Under the pieces are notes generated by a model. That model had not been told where the DNA came from, made no database searches, and saw only the letters and a program-made list of their open reading frames with translations. A DNA stretch of 64,000 nt from Phorcus lineatus. Its lineage: Eukaryota; Mollusca; Gastropoda; Trochida; Trochidae. The position numbers and the translations under genes are program-made. The stretch covers positions 3,360,501-3,424,500 of the forward strand of contig OV121087.1 in assembly GCA_921293015.1 (NCBI GenBank), given 5' to 3'. Position 1 is the first letter of the stretch, and every line of letters begins with the position of its first letter. Shown piece after piece: positions 40,507 through 52,249 of the stretch.

Positions 40507-40711
40507 GAAGTGCATCTTTTTCGTCATTGGAGATTTGAAGTCGTTCGTACCAGATTGAAATCAGAAAATAACTTTTCAGAAACAGTAACTGATTAATATG
40601 TCATCTCAGTGTTATTAAAATCAGATAGAAAGTCACTCGAAGTGCTTATTTTTCATCAATGGAGATTTTATGCCAATTAGATAAGATTAGAAGTCAACAG
40701 AACTTTTTCAG
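40507..40711 (+). repeat. ~132-bp tandem repeat that received the LTR element
   Basis: GAAGTGCATCTTTTTCGTCA (40507) and GAAGTGCTTATTTTTCATCA (40639) start two related units. TTTTCAGAAAC..TTAACTGATT recurs at 40571 and across the LTR-element insertion site (40705 joined to 45314). Confidence 0.7.
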
Positions 40712-40715
40712 AAAC

Positions 40716-40907
40716 TGTTGTAATATAAAGTTTATCTTAATAATCCTTTTCCGCTTCATTCCCACTTCACATAATGTCCAATTCCAGAATAGTTCCACTC
40801 CTAACTTTTGTATCTACCCCACATGGCATGAAGTAAACAACAGCTTAATCACAGCTGACTTGTCTGTCTTCTTTTGACCCTTATATGATGTATCAGACAT
40901 CATAACA
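40716..40907 (+). repeat. 5' LTR
   Basis: 192 bp, identical to 45117-45308. A CTTATATGATG segment near its 3' part could serve as a TATA region, but no promoter element is certain. Confidence 0.95.
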
Positions 40908-40921
40908 TGGTGGCAGCGGTC
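40908..40921 (+). other. Primer binding site, tRNA-Leu type
   Basis: TGGTGGCAGCGGT directly follows the 5' LTR and is complementary to an ACCGCTGCCACCA 3' end, the sequence of animal tRNA-Leu(AAG)-type genes plus CCA. Confidence 0.75.
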
Positions 40922-41008
40922 AAAAGGTATTCATTATCATTTCTAACCCTGAAGGACTAACTTTCTCATCATATAAATCTATTTTGGACCACTTCAATCT
41001 TGGACAAT

Positions 41009-44000
41009 ATGCCTAAAATACCAGAGATGATTTGGAGCCAGACAGATGTAGGTGAGGCTTTCAGTCTTTTTAGACAACAAATGGAACTGTTTTGTGAAGA
41101 TGAGGAGATTGAGGAAAATGAAAAGATTGCTTTAAAGATCAAAAGAGGCCTTGGCAATGAGGGATTACGCAGATTAAATGCCTCAGGACTGTCAGCAGTT
41201 GACTTGAAAAAACCAAAGGCAATATGGGAGTATTTTGAAAAACAATTGAAGCTGCAAGTAAACTTTCGTGTATACCGCCTAGAGCTAATGCAATATAGAC
41301 AAAAGCAAGATGAGGGTATAGATGACTTTGTTACCAGGTGTAAAACACTGGCACTTAAGTGTGAATTTAATAATGATGAATTGCAAGAAAGAATTTTAGA
41401 ACTTCTCATCGCCAGTACACCATTTGAAGCTTTCCAGCATGATCTCCTCCGTCAACCAAAGGGTTACCAGCTGACACTAGCACTAGAAGAAGGTCGTCGC
41501 TATGAAGCAATCAGTGCTGGTCATCGACAGGTAAAGGGTTTGAACAGTGAAATCACAGACATACACTCTGTCAAACACAATCAAAGATCATGTGGTTATT
41601 GTGGATTGCACCATAAACCTCGATCATGCCCTGCATTCAAGGATGAATGTGACAAGTGTGGTATCAAGGGCCACTGGGCAAAAATGTGTCGGAAACATCC
41701 AACCAATAATGGACGCAATGGGACAGAGTCAAAACAGTCAAACACCAGAGATCAGGGCCGACGTCGTTCTCAAGGTAGATGTTTTCACCTCGTTGAGATC
41801 GAGGATGATGATGAAGAAGATGTAAAACCTAATAACGCTCAAGATTTCTTGCTTCAGTATCATGCTGTGACAGTCTCAAACCACTGCATGGACTCAATAG
41901 AAAATCAAGCTCGCAACTCAGCATACACTCTCCTAGACATCAAAGCTCCAAGAATCAAAGGAATACAAAGTCTCAAGCTAAAGATAGACACTGGTGCTTC
42001 AGGAAACACTCTGCCGATCCGCACATTTCATCAAATGTATGGGGATACTGTGTTTTCTGACATCCTGTCTCCAGTTAACCATGTCAAGCTCACAGCATAT
42101 AATGATTTGCCAATAAAGTGTGTAGGCTCACTGAAACTACAGTGCAGATTTGGTAAGACAGAATTCCAAGACACTCAGTTCTATGTTGTGGATGTTCCTG
42201 GCCCAGCAGTGGTAGGTCTGCCAACATGTGACAGCCTCAAACTCCTGACGATTCACTGTGATGAAGTTAAACCTGAAGTCTCGTACAGCTCAGTTGATGA
42301 CCTTAAGAGAGATTTTCCAGATCAGTTTGACACTATTGGTGACTTCAAATGCGCAGCAAAGCTGTTGCTGAAAGACGATGCAACTCCTCATTGTGATGCC
42401 CCTCGAAAGTGTAGCATACACTTGCGCGAAAAAATCATTGACGAGCTGAATCGGATGGAAGACATTGGCGTAATCAGACGTGTGACAGAGCACACAGACT
42501 GGTGTTCTTCACTGACATACGTGACGAAGAAGAACGGTGATCTGAGGGTTTGCCTGGACCCATTTCACCTAAACAAAGCCCTTAAAAGATGTCCAACCAA
42601 GGTACCAACTTTAGAAGAGCTAAATCCTACATTTGCAGGGGCAAAGTACTTCTCAAAGTTGGATGCGAAAGCAGGTTACTGGTCTGTTGCTCTAGACGAA
42701 AACAGTCAAAAACTGACAACTTTTCGAACTCCTTTTGGACGATATTGCTGGAAGAGACTTCCTTTTGGATTGTCTGTGAGCCAAGATATATTCCAACAAC
42801 ACATGTCTGAGATACTTGAAGGACTGACTGGGACTGTTGGTATCACAGACGATGTGTGTGTTTGCGGTAACACAGAAGAAGAGCATGACAGAAACCTCGC
42901 CAACCTGATGCATCGAGCCAAGGACAGAGGTCTTGTTTTCAACTCTGAGAAATGCATTATCAAACAGTCATGCATTCCTTTCTTCGGAAACCTATACTCA
43001 GACAAGGGAATTCTTCCAGACCCAGCCAAAATCAGAGACATCAAGATGATGCCGAAACCAGAATCCGAAGATGATCTGCAGAGGTTTCTAGGAATGATGA
43101 CCTACCTCAGCCCTTACATCCCAAACTACAGTGCTGAGTCCAAGTTACTACGGGACCTTCTGAAGAAAGACTCTCTCTTTCTGTGGGAGACCAATCATCA
43201 GATTTGTTTTGAACGGCTAAAGACACTAGTAAACTCAGAGTCGTGCCTTGGCTACTATGACATGATGAAGCCAGTGACACTGGAAGTAGACGCTTCCATG
43301 AAAGGACTAGGAGCAGTGCTGATCCAGGACAAGCCTATTGCATTTGCCTCAAAAGCTCTCACCCCAACACAGTCTGCCTACTCAAACATAGAGCGTGAAG
43401 CCCTTGGACTGGTACATGGTATTCAGCGTTTCCACACCTACCTGTATGGCCGTAAATTTACTGCCATTACTGACCACAAACCACTGGTCATGCTTCATCA
43501 AAAGCCTATCAACAAGGCACCGCCTAGACTCCAACGCATGTTTCTCAAGCTGACAGACTATGACTTTGAGCTGATCTATCGACCTGGTAAGGATATGACT
43601 CTATCTGACACACTGTCGAGACTGCCAAATCCTCAAAACTCAGATGAAATTCCACTTGATAAGAGAGTAGATGGTGTATTTGCTGATGAAGAAGACGACA
43701 TTAGCATGGATCTTATCAACTTTGGTACCACAAAGAAAGACCAGTTGAAAGCTGAAACTTGTTCTGACCCAGTACTGAACACCCTGAAAGAGGTAATTCT
43801 TGTTGGATGGCCTGAGGACATCAAATCTCTGACCACAGATGTTAGACCCTTCTGGTCATTTCGAGAAGAGCTTGCTGTTGAAGACGGAGTGATCTTTAAA
43901 GGCAAACAGGTACTGATACCTGAGAGTTTGCGTAAAGATATCCTAGCCCAACTACACACATCACATCAAGGGATCGAAAAAACTCGTAAATTAGCGAGAG

Positions 44001-45022
44001 AGTCAGTGTTTTGGCCACGTATCAATGAGGACATAGACAAGCTTGTGAAAGGCTGTTCAACCTGCCAAGAGATAAGACCACAAAATAAACACGAACCTCT
44101 GTTACCACATGAAACACCGACTGGTCCGTGGCAGAGGATTGGAACAGACATATTCCAAATCAAAGACAAACACTTCCTACTCGTGACTGACTATTTCTCA
44201 AAGTTTCCATTTGTGAGGCAGCTACCAATCTCTGTCACCAGTAGAAATGTTACAATTGAAGTCAAAGCCTTATGTGCCACATTTGGGAAGCCTGAAACTA
44301 TCATAAGTGACAATGGCACCCAATATAGCGGACAGCCCTTCCAACAGTTCTGTGAAGAATGGGGTATCAAGCACGTCACCTCTTCTCCACATTATCCTAG
44401 ATCAAATGGTCTCGCTGAGAGGATGGTTGGAACTGTGAAACCACTCATAAAGAAATGTCTTGAGGATAACCAGGACATTGATAAGGCACTTCTTCACCTC
44501 AGGGCAACCCCAGTATCAACAAACCTTCCATCACCAGGGGAGATGTTGCTAGGACGCCCTATCTCCACTACTCTGCCGTCAAGACATGCACCAAGCGCTA
44601 CAGCTCAGATGCAGAGACAACACCTTCAGCGCAGTCAAGACCTGATGAAGAACCAGCATGACAAAACTGCGCTTGAGTCTGATCTCCCTACTCTATCACC
44701 AGGTCAACGTGTCAGAGTTTACAACCATGTGACCAAAACATGGACACCCGGGATGGTAGTTGAGAAAGACACAGCTACACCTCGCTCATACTTCATCCAA
44801 ACAGTTGGTGGGAACACTCTCAGGCGCAACAGAAGTGACCTAAGAGAAATGGCACCCAACTTATCAGACATGTCCACTAAGGAGAAGCCCACAGTGACGT
44901 CACCGCCAGCTTCACTAACAATCTTACAGTCTCCTACTCCGACAACCCCACCACAGCCTGCAGGGTTGAGAACATCCCGTGCAGGCCGTCCCATCAGAGT
45001 GCCGAGTCGATACAGTGACTGA
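41009..45022 (+). CDS. Gag-Pol polyprotein of the Ty3/gypsy element
   Basis: A single frame of 1,337 codons from ATG 41009; the frame is open from TTG 41000, but ATG is the natural start. Order: gag; two zinc knuckles (CX2CX3HX4C and CX2CX4HX4C, residues ~194-229); aspartic protease with DTGA (~327); reverse transcriptase with LDAKAGYW and the catalytic box ITDD (~612); RNase H with LEVDAS, NIEREAL and TDHKPL; integrase with an HX2H..CX2C zinc region; DD-E core (GTDIF, SDNGTQYS, E in GLAERM); and a basic C-terminal tail. ITDD replaces the usual YxDD, within the range seen in the gypsy group. No stop or frameshift, so it looks competent. Gag and Pol are fused without a frameshift site. Confidence 0.95.
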   Translation: MPKIPEMIWSQTDVGEAFSLFRQQMELFCEDEEIEENEKIALKIKRGLGNEGLRRLNASGLSAVDLKKPKAIWEYFEKQLKLQVNFRVYRLELMQYRQKQDEGIDDFVTRCKTLALKCEFNNDELQERILELLIASTPFEAFQHDLLRQPKGYQLTLALEEGRRYEAISAGHRQVKGLNSEITDIHSVKHNQRSCGYCGLHHKPRSCPAFKDECDKCGIKGHWAKMCRKHPTNNGRNGTESKQSNTRDQGRRRSQGRCFHLVEIEDDDEEDVKPNNAQDFLLQYHAVTVSNHCMDSIENQARNSAYTLLDIKAPRIKGIQSLKLKIDTGASGNTLPIRTFHQMYGDTVFSDILSPVNHVKLTAYNDLPIKCVGSLKLQCRFGKTEFQDTQFYVVDVPGPAVVGLPTCDSLKLLTIHCDEVKPEVSYSSVDDLKRDFPDQFDTIGDFKCAAKLLLKDDATPHCDAPRKCSIHLREKIIDELNRMEDIGVIRRVTEHTDWCSSLTYVTKKNGDLRVCLDPFHLNKALKRCPTKVPTLEELNPTFAGAKYFSKLDAKAGYWSVALDENSQKLTTFRTPFGRYCWKRLPFGLSVSQDIFQQHMSEILEGLTGTVGITDDVCVCGNTEEEHDRNLANLMHRAKDRGLVFNSEKCIIKQSCIPFFGNLYSDKGILPDPAKIRDIKMMPKPESEDDLQRFLGMMTYLSPYIPNYSAESKLLRDLLKKDSLFLWETNHQICFERLKTLVNSESCLGYYDMMKPVTLEVDASMKGLGAVLIQDKPIAFASKALTPTQSAYSNIEREALGLVHGIQRFHTYLYGRKFTAITDHKPLVMLHQKPINKAPPRLQRMFLKLTDYDFELIYRPGKDMTLSDTLSRLPNPQNSDEIPLDKRVDGVFADEEDDISMDLINFGTTKKDQLKAETCSDPVLNTLKEVILVGWPEDIKSLTTDVRPFWSFREELAVEDGVIFKGKQVLIPESLRKDILAQLHTSHQGIEKTRKLARESVFWPRINEDIDKLVKGCSTCQEIRPQNKHEPLLPHETPTGPWQRIGTDIFQIKDKHFLLVTDYFSKFPFVRQLPISVTSRNVTIEVKALCATFGKPETIISDNGTQYSGQPFQQFCEEWGIKHVTSSPHYPRSNGLAERMVGTVKPLIKKCLEDNQDIDKALLHLRATPVSTNLPSPGEMLLGRPISTTLPSRHAPSATAQMQRQHLQRSQDLMKNQHDKTALESDLPTLSPGQRVRVYNHVTKTWTPGMVVEKDTATPRSYFIQTVGGNTLRRNRSDLREMAPNLSDMSTKEKPTVTSPPASLTILQSPTPTTPPQPAGLRTSRAGRPIRVPSRYSD

Positions 45023-45103
45023 CATTAATATACTTCCAAAAAGTGCTTAAGCTGCATCAACATTATGAACTTTAAATCTCTATCAGTACTATGTTCTTCA
45101 TCT

Positions 45104-45116
45104 AAAAGAAGAGGGA
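45104..45116 (+). other. Polypurine tract
   Basis: AAAAGAAGAGGGA lies immediately before the 3' LTR, where plus-strand DNA synthesis is primed. Confidence 0.85.
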
Positions 45117-45308
45117 TGTTGTAATATAAAGTTTATCTTAATAATCCTTTTCCGCTTCATTCCCACTTCACATAATGTCCAATTCCAGAATAGTTCCACT
45201 CCTAACTTTTGTATCTACCCCACATGGCATGAAGTAAACAACAGCTTAATCACAGCTGACTTGTCTGTCTTCTTTTGACCCTTATATGATGTATCAGACA
45301 TCATAACA
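45117..45308 (+). repeat. 3' LTR
   Basis: 192 bp, identical to the 5' LTR. Followed by the duplicated GAAAC at 45309-45313. Confidence 0.95.
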
Positions 45309-45779
45309 GAAACATTAACTGATTCGTCGCCAATATCTGAATCATATTAAATTCGGTTAGAAAATCACATTGATACCAATCTAAGTACTCCTCTGTAGAG
45401 GTTATGTCCTTTACCATAAGCCAATCAGTAACAAGGCTACGAGACCATCTCCTTGACTCGATATCTAAGTTGACCAGTTATTGACTCTACTAATAGAAGG
45501 TGAAAGGTCACAAACCACGTCACTCCACATGGCACTTGGCAGTACTCAGATTAGACATGCAGCAATCAACAATTATTATTTTTGATCTGATTTTATCTGA
45601 ATTGATGGAGATTGTTGTAATTTTGGATATTGCCATGTATCTGCAGCTGGTTGTGAATGGACAGCTGGTTGTGCACAATCTCCTGAAGCTTAACTGACGT
45701 AATCTCTCTTGTTGGCTTCTCATTTCTTATTAGGAAATAGTACTCATGGTCATTTCCTGACTTTGACATGTAGTCAGCA

Positions 45780-46520
45780 TCTTCATCAAAAATTGATCAA
45801 AATCAGATGATTAGTTAACTAGTTATAAGGACATTGTCACAAAGTCACCACATTTTAACGTAAACCACAATTTATTGATTGTTAAATATTGTAAAATTTG
45901 TTAATCATTACTTAACTTGATGAAATAGTGAATAGTAGATCAAATATTATTATTAAATATTATTAAAATCAGATGATTGGTTTTGAAGTTAGGACCCGGA
46001 CCGAATTTGAAACAGGTATCTGACAGGTTTCTCACGCATTTGTCAAAAAAATAAATATTTCACCAAAATATTAAAACAAGTTTTAATCTTGATACACTTT
46101 CATGTAATTGTCAATCATTGTAATCTCACTACCAAATGTGATCAAAATAATATGATTAGTTTAGAAGATAAAAGTCAGGCAGGATGTGATACAGATTCCC
46201 AATTTTTAACAAATAACACGAAATATTACTGAAATATTTTCAAAATTATTCATCATGACAGAGCTCATCAAAATGAGGTGATAAGTTTAGAAGATATAGG
46301 CCGGACATGGCTTGTTAACAGTTTCCTTACAAATTCGTCACGAATCCCTAATATTTTTAAAGATATTCTCATAATAGTATTAATAGTTAACAATGATGCT
46401 TTTACATAATTATGTATGACTTTCAATGACAAATTTTAATTGTAATGGTTGATAGGCTACGAAGTTATAAGCCGCACATAATGTGTGACGGACGGGCGGT
46501 GCCCTCTTTATACACCCTGC
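45780..46520 (+). repeat. Degenerate ~135-150-bp repeats ending in GACGGACGGGCGG
   Basis: Variants of ATCAAAATNANNTGATTAGT followed by TTAGAAG(A)T(A)TA and a C/GG-rich AGGNCNGG segment recur about four times. The last unit ends at GTGACGGACGGGCGGTGCCC and CACCCTGCAACTTCGTTGC. It is a diverged tandem or nested repeat with no coding sequence. Confidence 0.55.
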
Positions 46521-49500
46521 AACTTCGTTGCATTATAGCAAGACTAATATAAACAATCATGGGCTCTCTGCCTTATTTATTGATATCTATAGAACACAAA
46601 GTAGAAAAGTAGATCTGCTGGACTGACAATTTATTCAAGTAGTTAATATATAAAAGGCTTTTGCTACTGTTGTTATATTTTTATACAACATGGATGTAAT
46701 ATTACCATTTAATAGACTCATACAGTTAAAATAACCAAGTAAAATTATTAATATTTGAATGATTACATTAACTTTTCTCAGTGATACAAATTTATGAAAC
46801 GTAAACACTTTATCAAAGGTCTTGGTTCTATGCATATTTCTTAATTTATCCATTCTTTTAATAGCTAAATGCATATATAGATAAATAAATTCCCACCTTG
46901 GTATTTAAAAATAGGAACATTTGCATTATTCATTCCAAGCTTCCATACTTCATGATTTCCGTTCCTCTCTTTGCTCAAACACTAATTGTTATGTAGCATG
47001 TAACACATGTCATTTCTTTGATCCTTAGATGTGCATTTAGTTTACTTAATATATTTATGTCATGTACCTTTAAATAACTTCTTACTTGTATTACAGACTG
47101 CATGAAGACGATTTATTTTGTTTATAATGTTAAACTCAGACATAAATAGTTTAAATGCTATGTTATTTGCCGACAATCAAATCCCTATGATGTGAAGATT
47201 CGCCTTTTGTATTATTCAGTCCTTTAGTCTCAACATGGTCTAGCATCCAAACTGGACACACATGTCAACCATGGTCCTTTCATGGTTTTAATTATTTATG
47301 AATTTCATTCTTTTAAGTTTTCAATGGAACATTACGCACAGTGAGCTCTTGAGGAAGTCATTTTTTCAAGGCATATCTCCCAAATATACATGCTAGCTTC
47401 ACCAACATCAGAACACTAGTCAACCATAACCATTATATGTACCTGATGTGGGTAAGACCTATGTATTTTAGTTGAAACTTACTACTGCAATATCTTGAGC
47501 TCTTTTAATCTCTGTTGGAAGCGGGGGTATATGAGTGTGAAGTACTCACTTATTTATTTATAAAATTACATTGTGATTTGAAAACTTAAAACGAATAAGG
47601 AGCGAGCCTTTAAAAGTATACCATGATAAAGTTAGAATGCATTCATCCAGCTTTGGAAGTTGAACTTTACACTATGTTAAACATATCTATGTGTTATTAG
47701 TGATGGTATTCAAATGCTATTTTGATATACAGCTGATGTTCTAAGATGTATGCTGTAAAAATATGTCTAATGAAAATGACTCTAAAACAATATGTACCAT
47801 TATTAGACATGTTTAACTCATCAATGAAAGGGTAAAATTGGTGTTATTTCTAAAGGAGAAACTTTTCTTAAAGTGTCTAAGAAAATATTTTGAATGTAGA
47901 ACCGACCATCAGTCTTCAAAAGACTAATTTGAAGAAGTTGCGTAGATATATTTTTTGAGAGGGTCACAAAAAAATTACACTTAGATGGGGAGGGCCAGGA
48001 AGACAATTACGCCAAGTTACGGTGAGCTACAATTTTATATACAAACCCTGGAGAACCCCGACCCACCCCTTAAATACATCACCGGTCCCTATTTAGGGCT
48101 AGAGGGACCACGACCAAAACACCTAGGTTCATCTTATTCTTCAGAAGCAAAAGGCCTAGAAAGCTACAATATTGTGTATAGAATCTTAGCGGATAGGGAT
48201 TCTAACGCATAGACTAATAAGGACCACAGGAACCACGCCCTTAAAACCTATTTTCACCTTCTGTTACAGGAAAAAACGCCTGAAAAGCTAAAATCTTGTC
48301 TACAAAGTCCTAAGCTGACTGGGATCATTATTTAAGGATTTTGTGATCCTGTGGCAGCTCATGTGGTGAACCTGTGACTACTTATAGAATGAATTACAGA
48401 TAGCTTGATGAGCTACAGAGCCAATGGCTCCATTTTTTCTTGCACCAATCAAATTATTTATTAACAGTGAAAAGCACCTTCTGACATCTGCTTCTCGTCA
48501 ACTGCATGACTTCTTTAAGAGGAAGTGCAGTATTTGAGCTCTGCTATATTGAAATCCACACGTTACTCTTGACACATTTCCACACGTGTCGTGAGAAAAA
48601 GAGAGAACAAATCAAAAGAAGTCTCGTTAACAAAACACGGCTAGTCCTCATGGTACGGTCATGCTAACACGAGATGGAACCAGGAAGAAATATACATGTT
48701 TTTATTTCGCATAGCTAATTCATGTAAAAGGCTTACTTCCGTATCCTAACAGGCAACAGAGAGAATTTTAACCCATTTTAGATTTATGAGTCACAACTGC
48801 TGCATTGTATAGTTTTTGACGTTTCATTTGTATGAACCCACTGCCAAAAAAGAAATTATAAAATAAAAAGAAAACGTTTATAGTCGCATCTGTTGAATTT
48901 TTCTTGATTTGAATTTGCTTCAACTGGACGTTAAAGGAACTTCATCGCTATTTTAAGGCATTTAAGGACATACGTACCTATTTGAGCTTCTAGTAATAAA
49001 ATACTTATAATTCTTTACAAGCAACTTGCAATCAATAATGAGAGGGAGGTCATAATCATAAGTGTCGATTGTGCACAAAAAAAAAGAAATACTGAAAGGG
49101 CAGGTGTATCTTCAGTTATTGAATTATCAATCTCTTAGCAAAGGGAAATAAAATAATCGTTATCAAGACATATCACAAAAAGATTGCTGTTGTATAAACC
49201 ATAGAGGCTAGCGCGTGTTCAGACTGTATGCCAAATCTACACATGCCGATTCAAGTGCATTCAATGCATTATATTTAACTTTAAATTCTGAATACATGCA
49301 TATTTTCAAATAACTTGCAAGGTAGATTTCCTGAGTGTGTGTCTTCAGTTATATGCAGTATGTGTGAATTATTCAAATTTGCATATTTTCTAAAAAAAAT
49401 TGTAAGACAGATTACCTGAGGGTTAATCTTTTTACATCGAGAGATATGCAGTATCTGTGGATTATTCATATTTACGAAGCATCGTGTGTGCTAGTGCCTT

Positions 49501-50080
49501 TAAATATTTCGGATATTTTTGTTCGCCAAACTTTTTTGTTGTAGCTCTTTCGTATAAAACGTTATTTTTGACGGACGGACAGACAAACGGAAAGACAAAT
49601 CAGCCATCCTTTGTAGAAGCGGGCAGGGTGACTAAGCTTAACATGGACATTTGTTAGAATAAAGACTTATTGATCCAGAATACAGATATATAAACTCCTA
49701 CACAAATGACTTTACTTTGTCATGTAGGCTAACAGTGTCATACTGATCTCCTAAGAAAATCACACTTATTTCACATACGGTTATATACTCTGGTTTAAAG
49801 AAATGTCACCCTAATTTCAACTGAGTCTAAAACAAAATACATGTACTGCTGCCAGATAAATTTGAATTTTGAATTAGACATTCAAGTTAATTTTCAAAAT
49901 GTACCTTCTTATGCTCGAATTTGTTAAAGCGTCATTGATATACGTCGCAAAAGGGCCCCATTAACTATCTTATCTCACCTTGTCAAGGAGATACCAAAGC
50001 GACGATTTTAAATGCTCATTTTCAATAAAAATTAACAGATATTTTTAAAATTCAAAACTTACTCAATTTCGCACACATAA
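46521..50080. other. Gene-free AT-rich DNA
   Basis: No exon with conserved wording was found on either strand. There is a weak ~123 bp degenerate duplication near 48090-48330 (AGAAGCAAAAGGCCTAGAAA type) and a short dispersed block GAGCTACAGAGCCAATGG at about 48410 that also occurs at 28609. Confidence 0.5.
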
Positions 50081-50089
50081 CGAGATAAT

Positions 50090-50480
50090 GAAAAGTGATG
50101 GTTCACCGTTCATTGTACATATGGTTATTCATAAGCAGTGATATATTTTTCATATGTGCATATGTTCACGTGCATACACCACTTTTGTCTAGCACCGAAT
50201 GTTTCAGCGAGACTCGCCGTATTTCGTCGTCATCGATAAATTGTTCGTTACGTCTCTAAAAGACGGCATTTCCGTAACAATTTAATGGGCACAAATTGGG
50301 TAATAAAAATGATTATAACCGAAAGAGTGCCAATCAGTTTGAACAAAACTCCGTGTTAAATTGTGTATAACACTCGCTGTCGCTCAGGGTAATGAATAGA
50401 GGAAGTGCGTCAACATACGTTTACGAAACAAGTGTTAATTTTTTACTACCCGAGCTAAAGCAAATAAATGGTAAAAGTTA
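50090..50480. repeat. Diverged relative of the 39760-40140 repeat
   Basis: It shares GGTTATTCATAAGCAGTGAT, a TTTCAGCG..ACTCGCCGTATT block, GTGTATAACACTCGCT and a late GGGTAAT motif in the same order as 39760-40140. The foldback arms are eroded here. Confidence 0.6.
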
Positions 50481-51053
50481 TATGGAAAACGTTCGAGATT
50501 ATTTCTTCGTCATACCATTCAAATCTCATATGAATAACCAGTGAACGATCCGATGCTCTTAAGTGACGTCACGAACAATGATTTATGACTTCACAGCGTT
50601 GCTTGTCTAAATTGGTCTATGCTATATGTGCTAAAGTACACATGTGGACATATGTAAAAAATATGCCATTGTTAATGTCTCAAAATATGGGCAATACAGA
50701 GAATACATAAAGACGCCCAGTTTAATAACATTTTTATGAAACGAGTGAGTGGTTTGATATTTAACGAGCGAAAGCTAGTTACTATGTAACGCACCTGAAT
50801 CTAGTTTTTTTCTCGATAAATGATATCAAAGAAAAGGCATAAGTTGCCGCGACGCTATAATTGTGACGTCATGCTTGACGATCGGACGTCATGTGACGTC
50901 GGTCAACATCCGATGTTTTAAGTCATTGTGTAGGGTCAGGTTGTGTAATAACATTGTGGATCCACTTAACGTCCGTGTCTTCAACGGGCGAGTAGTAAAT
51001 TAAATTTTGAAGTATTAACTACTCATGGGTTTAACTTTCTTTCAGTTTTACTA

Positions 51054-51505
51054 TTAAAGAGCCACTCCGTGATATTCATAACACAAATTATTTACCTTTG
51101 ATACGAACCTTAATGTCATATGTGTCAAAATATCTGATCTCTTTATGTCCAAAAGACAAACATATGACAAATACTTTTTTCCATGAAAATCTAAAAACAG
51201 CCTTATAAATGCACAGAGGTGTAGATATCTCGTCAAATATACATGGATACTAGTTATATAACCTAACAAACACTATCAACTCCTAACTGCCCTCCTGATC
51301 TCCTAAATTACGTTTGACTATTTGACACGCACCACTGTCCGTTTTTTATCATAATTGCGACGATCTAGCTTCATATTGTCACTGTAAAAAAACAATAAGC
51401 TTTAAAATGTGTCTTTTTGGTAACAGTCGATACTTCGCGATCAAATGACACCATTGATTTAGTTTGGCATATATGACTCCAACAACTCACGGAGTGGCTC
51501 TTTAA
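51054..51505. mobile_element. TTAA-type MITE, family 1, copy 2 (inverted relative to copy 1)
   Basis: TTAAAGAGCCACTCCGTGA at the left and TCACGGAGTGGCTCTTTAA at the right form a 19 bp perfect inverted pair with TTAA at both edges. The interior matches 29744-30172 in reverse orientation (blocks such as ATACATGGATACTAGTTATA). Confidence 0.9.
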
Positions 51506-52249
51506 GGCTTGCTTTGTTCGTTTTTTAACTAAGAATAGAGTGAAATCTATACACATTAAACGAAATACAGGAGAATGACAAAACCAACATTCAGTGAACA
51601 TTAAGTAGAAGTTGACGCACTTGAACGCCCAAAAGACAAATATATGACTGTGAAACCTAGAAAAAGATTAAAAACCTGAATACGAAAAAAAGATCTAGTT
51701 TAAAGGAATATATATTAAAAGGCCGATTTTGTTGACTGAATGTATGTAAAAACTCAGCTATACCATATAATATAATTATAGTTAATTATCTTTTGGAATA
51801 TTAATGAATATATAGATATAAAGGCAAACACATAGACTACATATATGTCCAACAAATAATTATTGTTTCAGCAAATTTATTTGTAAAAAACATGTAATCT
51901 TTATTCTCGACACATACCTCCACGTTCAGGTAAGACACATCCTGCTATATCAGCGTGTTCTTTTTGTCAGCGTATAGCTCCTTCAGATACCCTGATATTT
52001 TTAACTCGCCTATCGCTGGGGGCAGGTTATTCAACGATGTTTAAAGACGGCAATGTGCCAGTCAATGAAAACATAACATTTCTAACTCCAGGCACCGTTG
52101 TCAAGCGGGGCCTCTCGTGAATAGACCGCTGCAAATTAGAAAATAAAACTATTTTGTTTTCACATTCAACAATATAATTGTAACTACGAACATTACAATT
52201 TCGGTAGAGACACCGCCATTTTTTTTCATATCAACAAACCGCCTGTGGT

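Larger units (their letters stand above)
40716..45308 (+). mobile_element. Complete Ty3/gypsy LTR retrotransposon, Mag/Steamer-like
   Basis: The element is 4,593 bp with 192 bp LTRs (40716-40907, 45117-45308) that I compared base by base and found identical. Ends are TGTTG...AACA. GAAAC flanks it on both sides (40711-40715, 45309-45313). The primer site TGGTGGCAGCGGT at 40908 would pair with a tRNA-Leu 3' end. A purine tract AAAAGAAGAGGGA abuts the 3' LTR. One open gag-pol frame, short LTRs and a Leu primer are the layout of the bivalve element Steamer. Identical LTRs and an unbroken ORF mean a recent insertion, 0.47 kb past the RBX1 stop. Confidence 0.95.

Noticed and set aside
42290..44994. 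Antisense and out-of-frame ORFs within gag-pol
   Set aside because: They are shadows of a single intact 1,337-codon frame with all expected domains.
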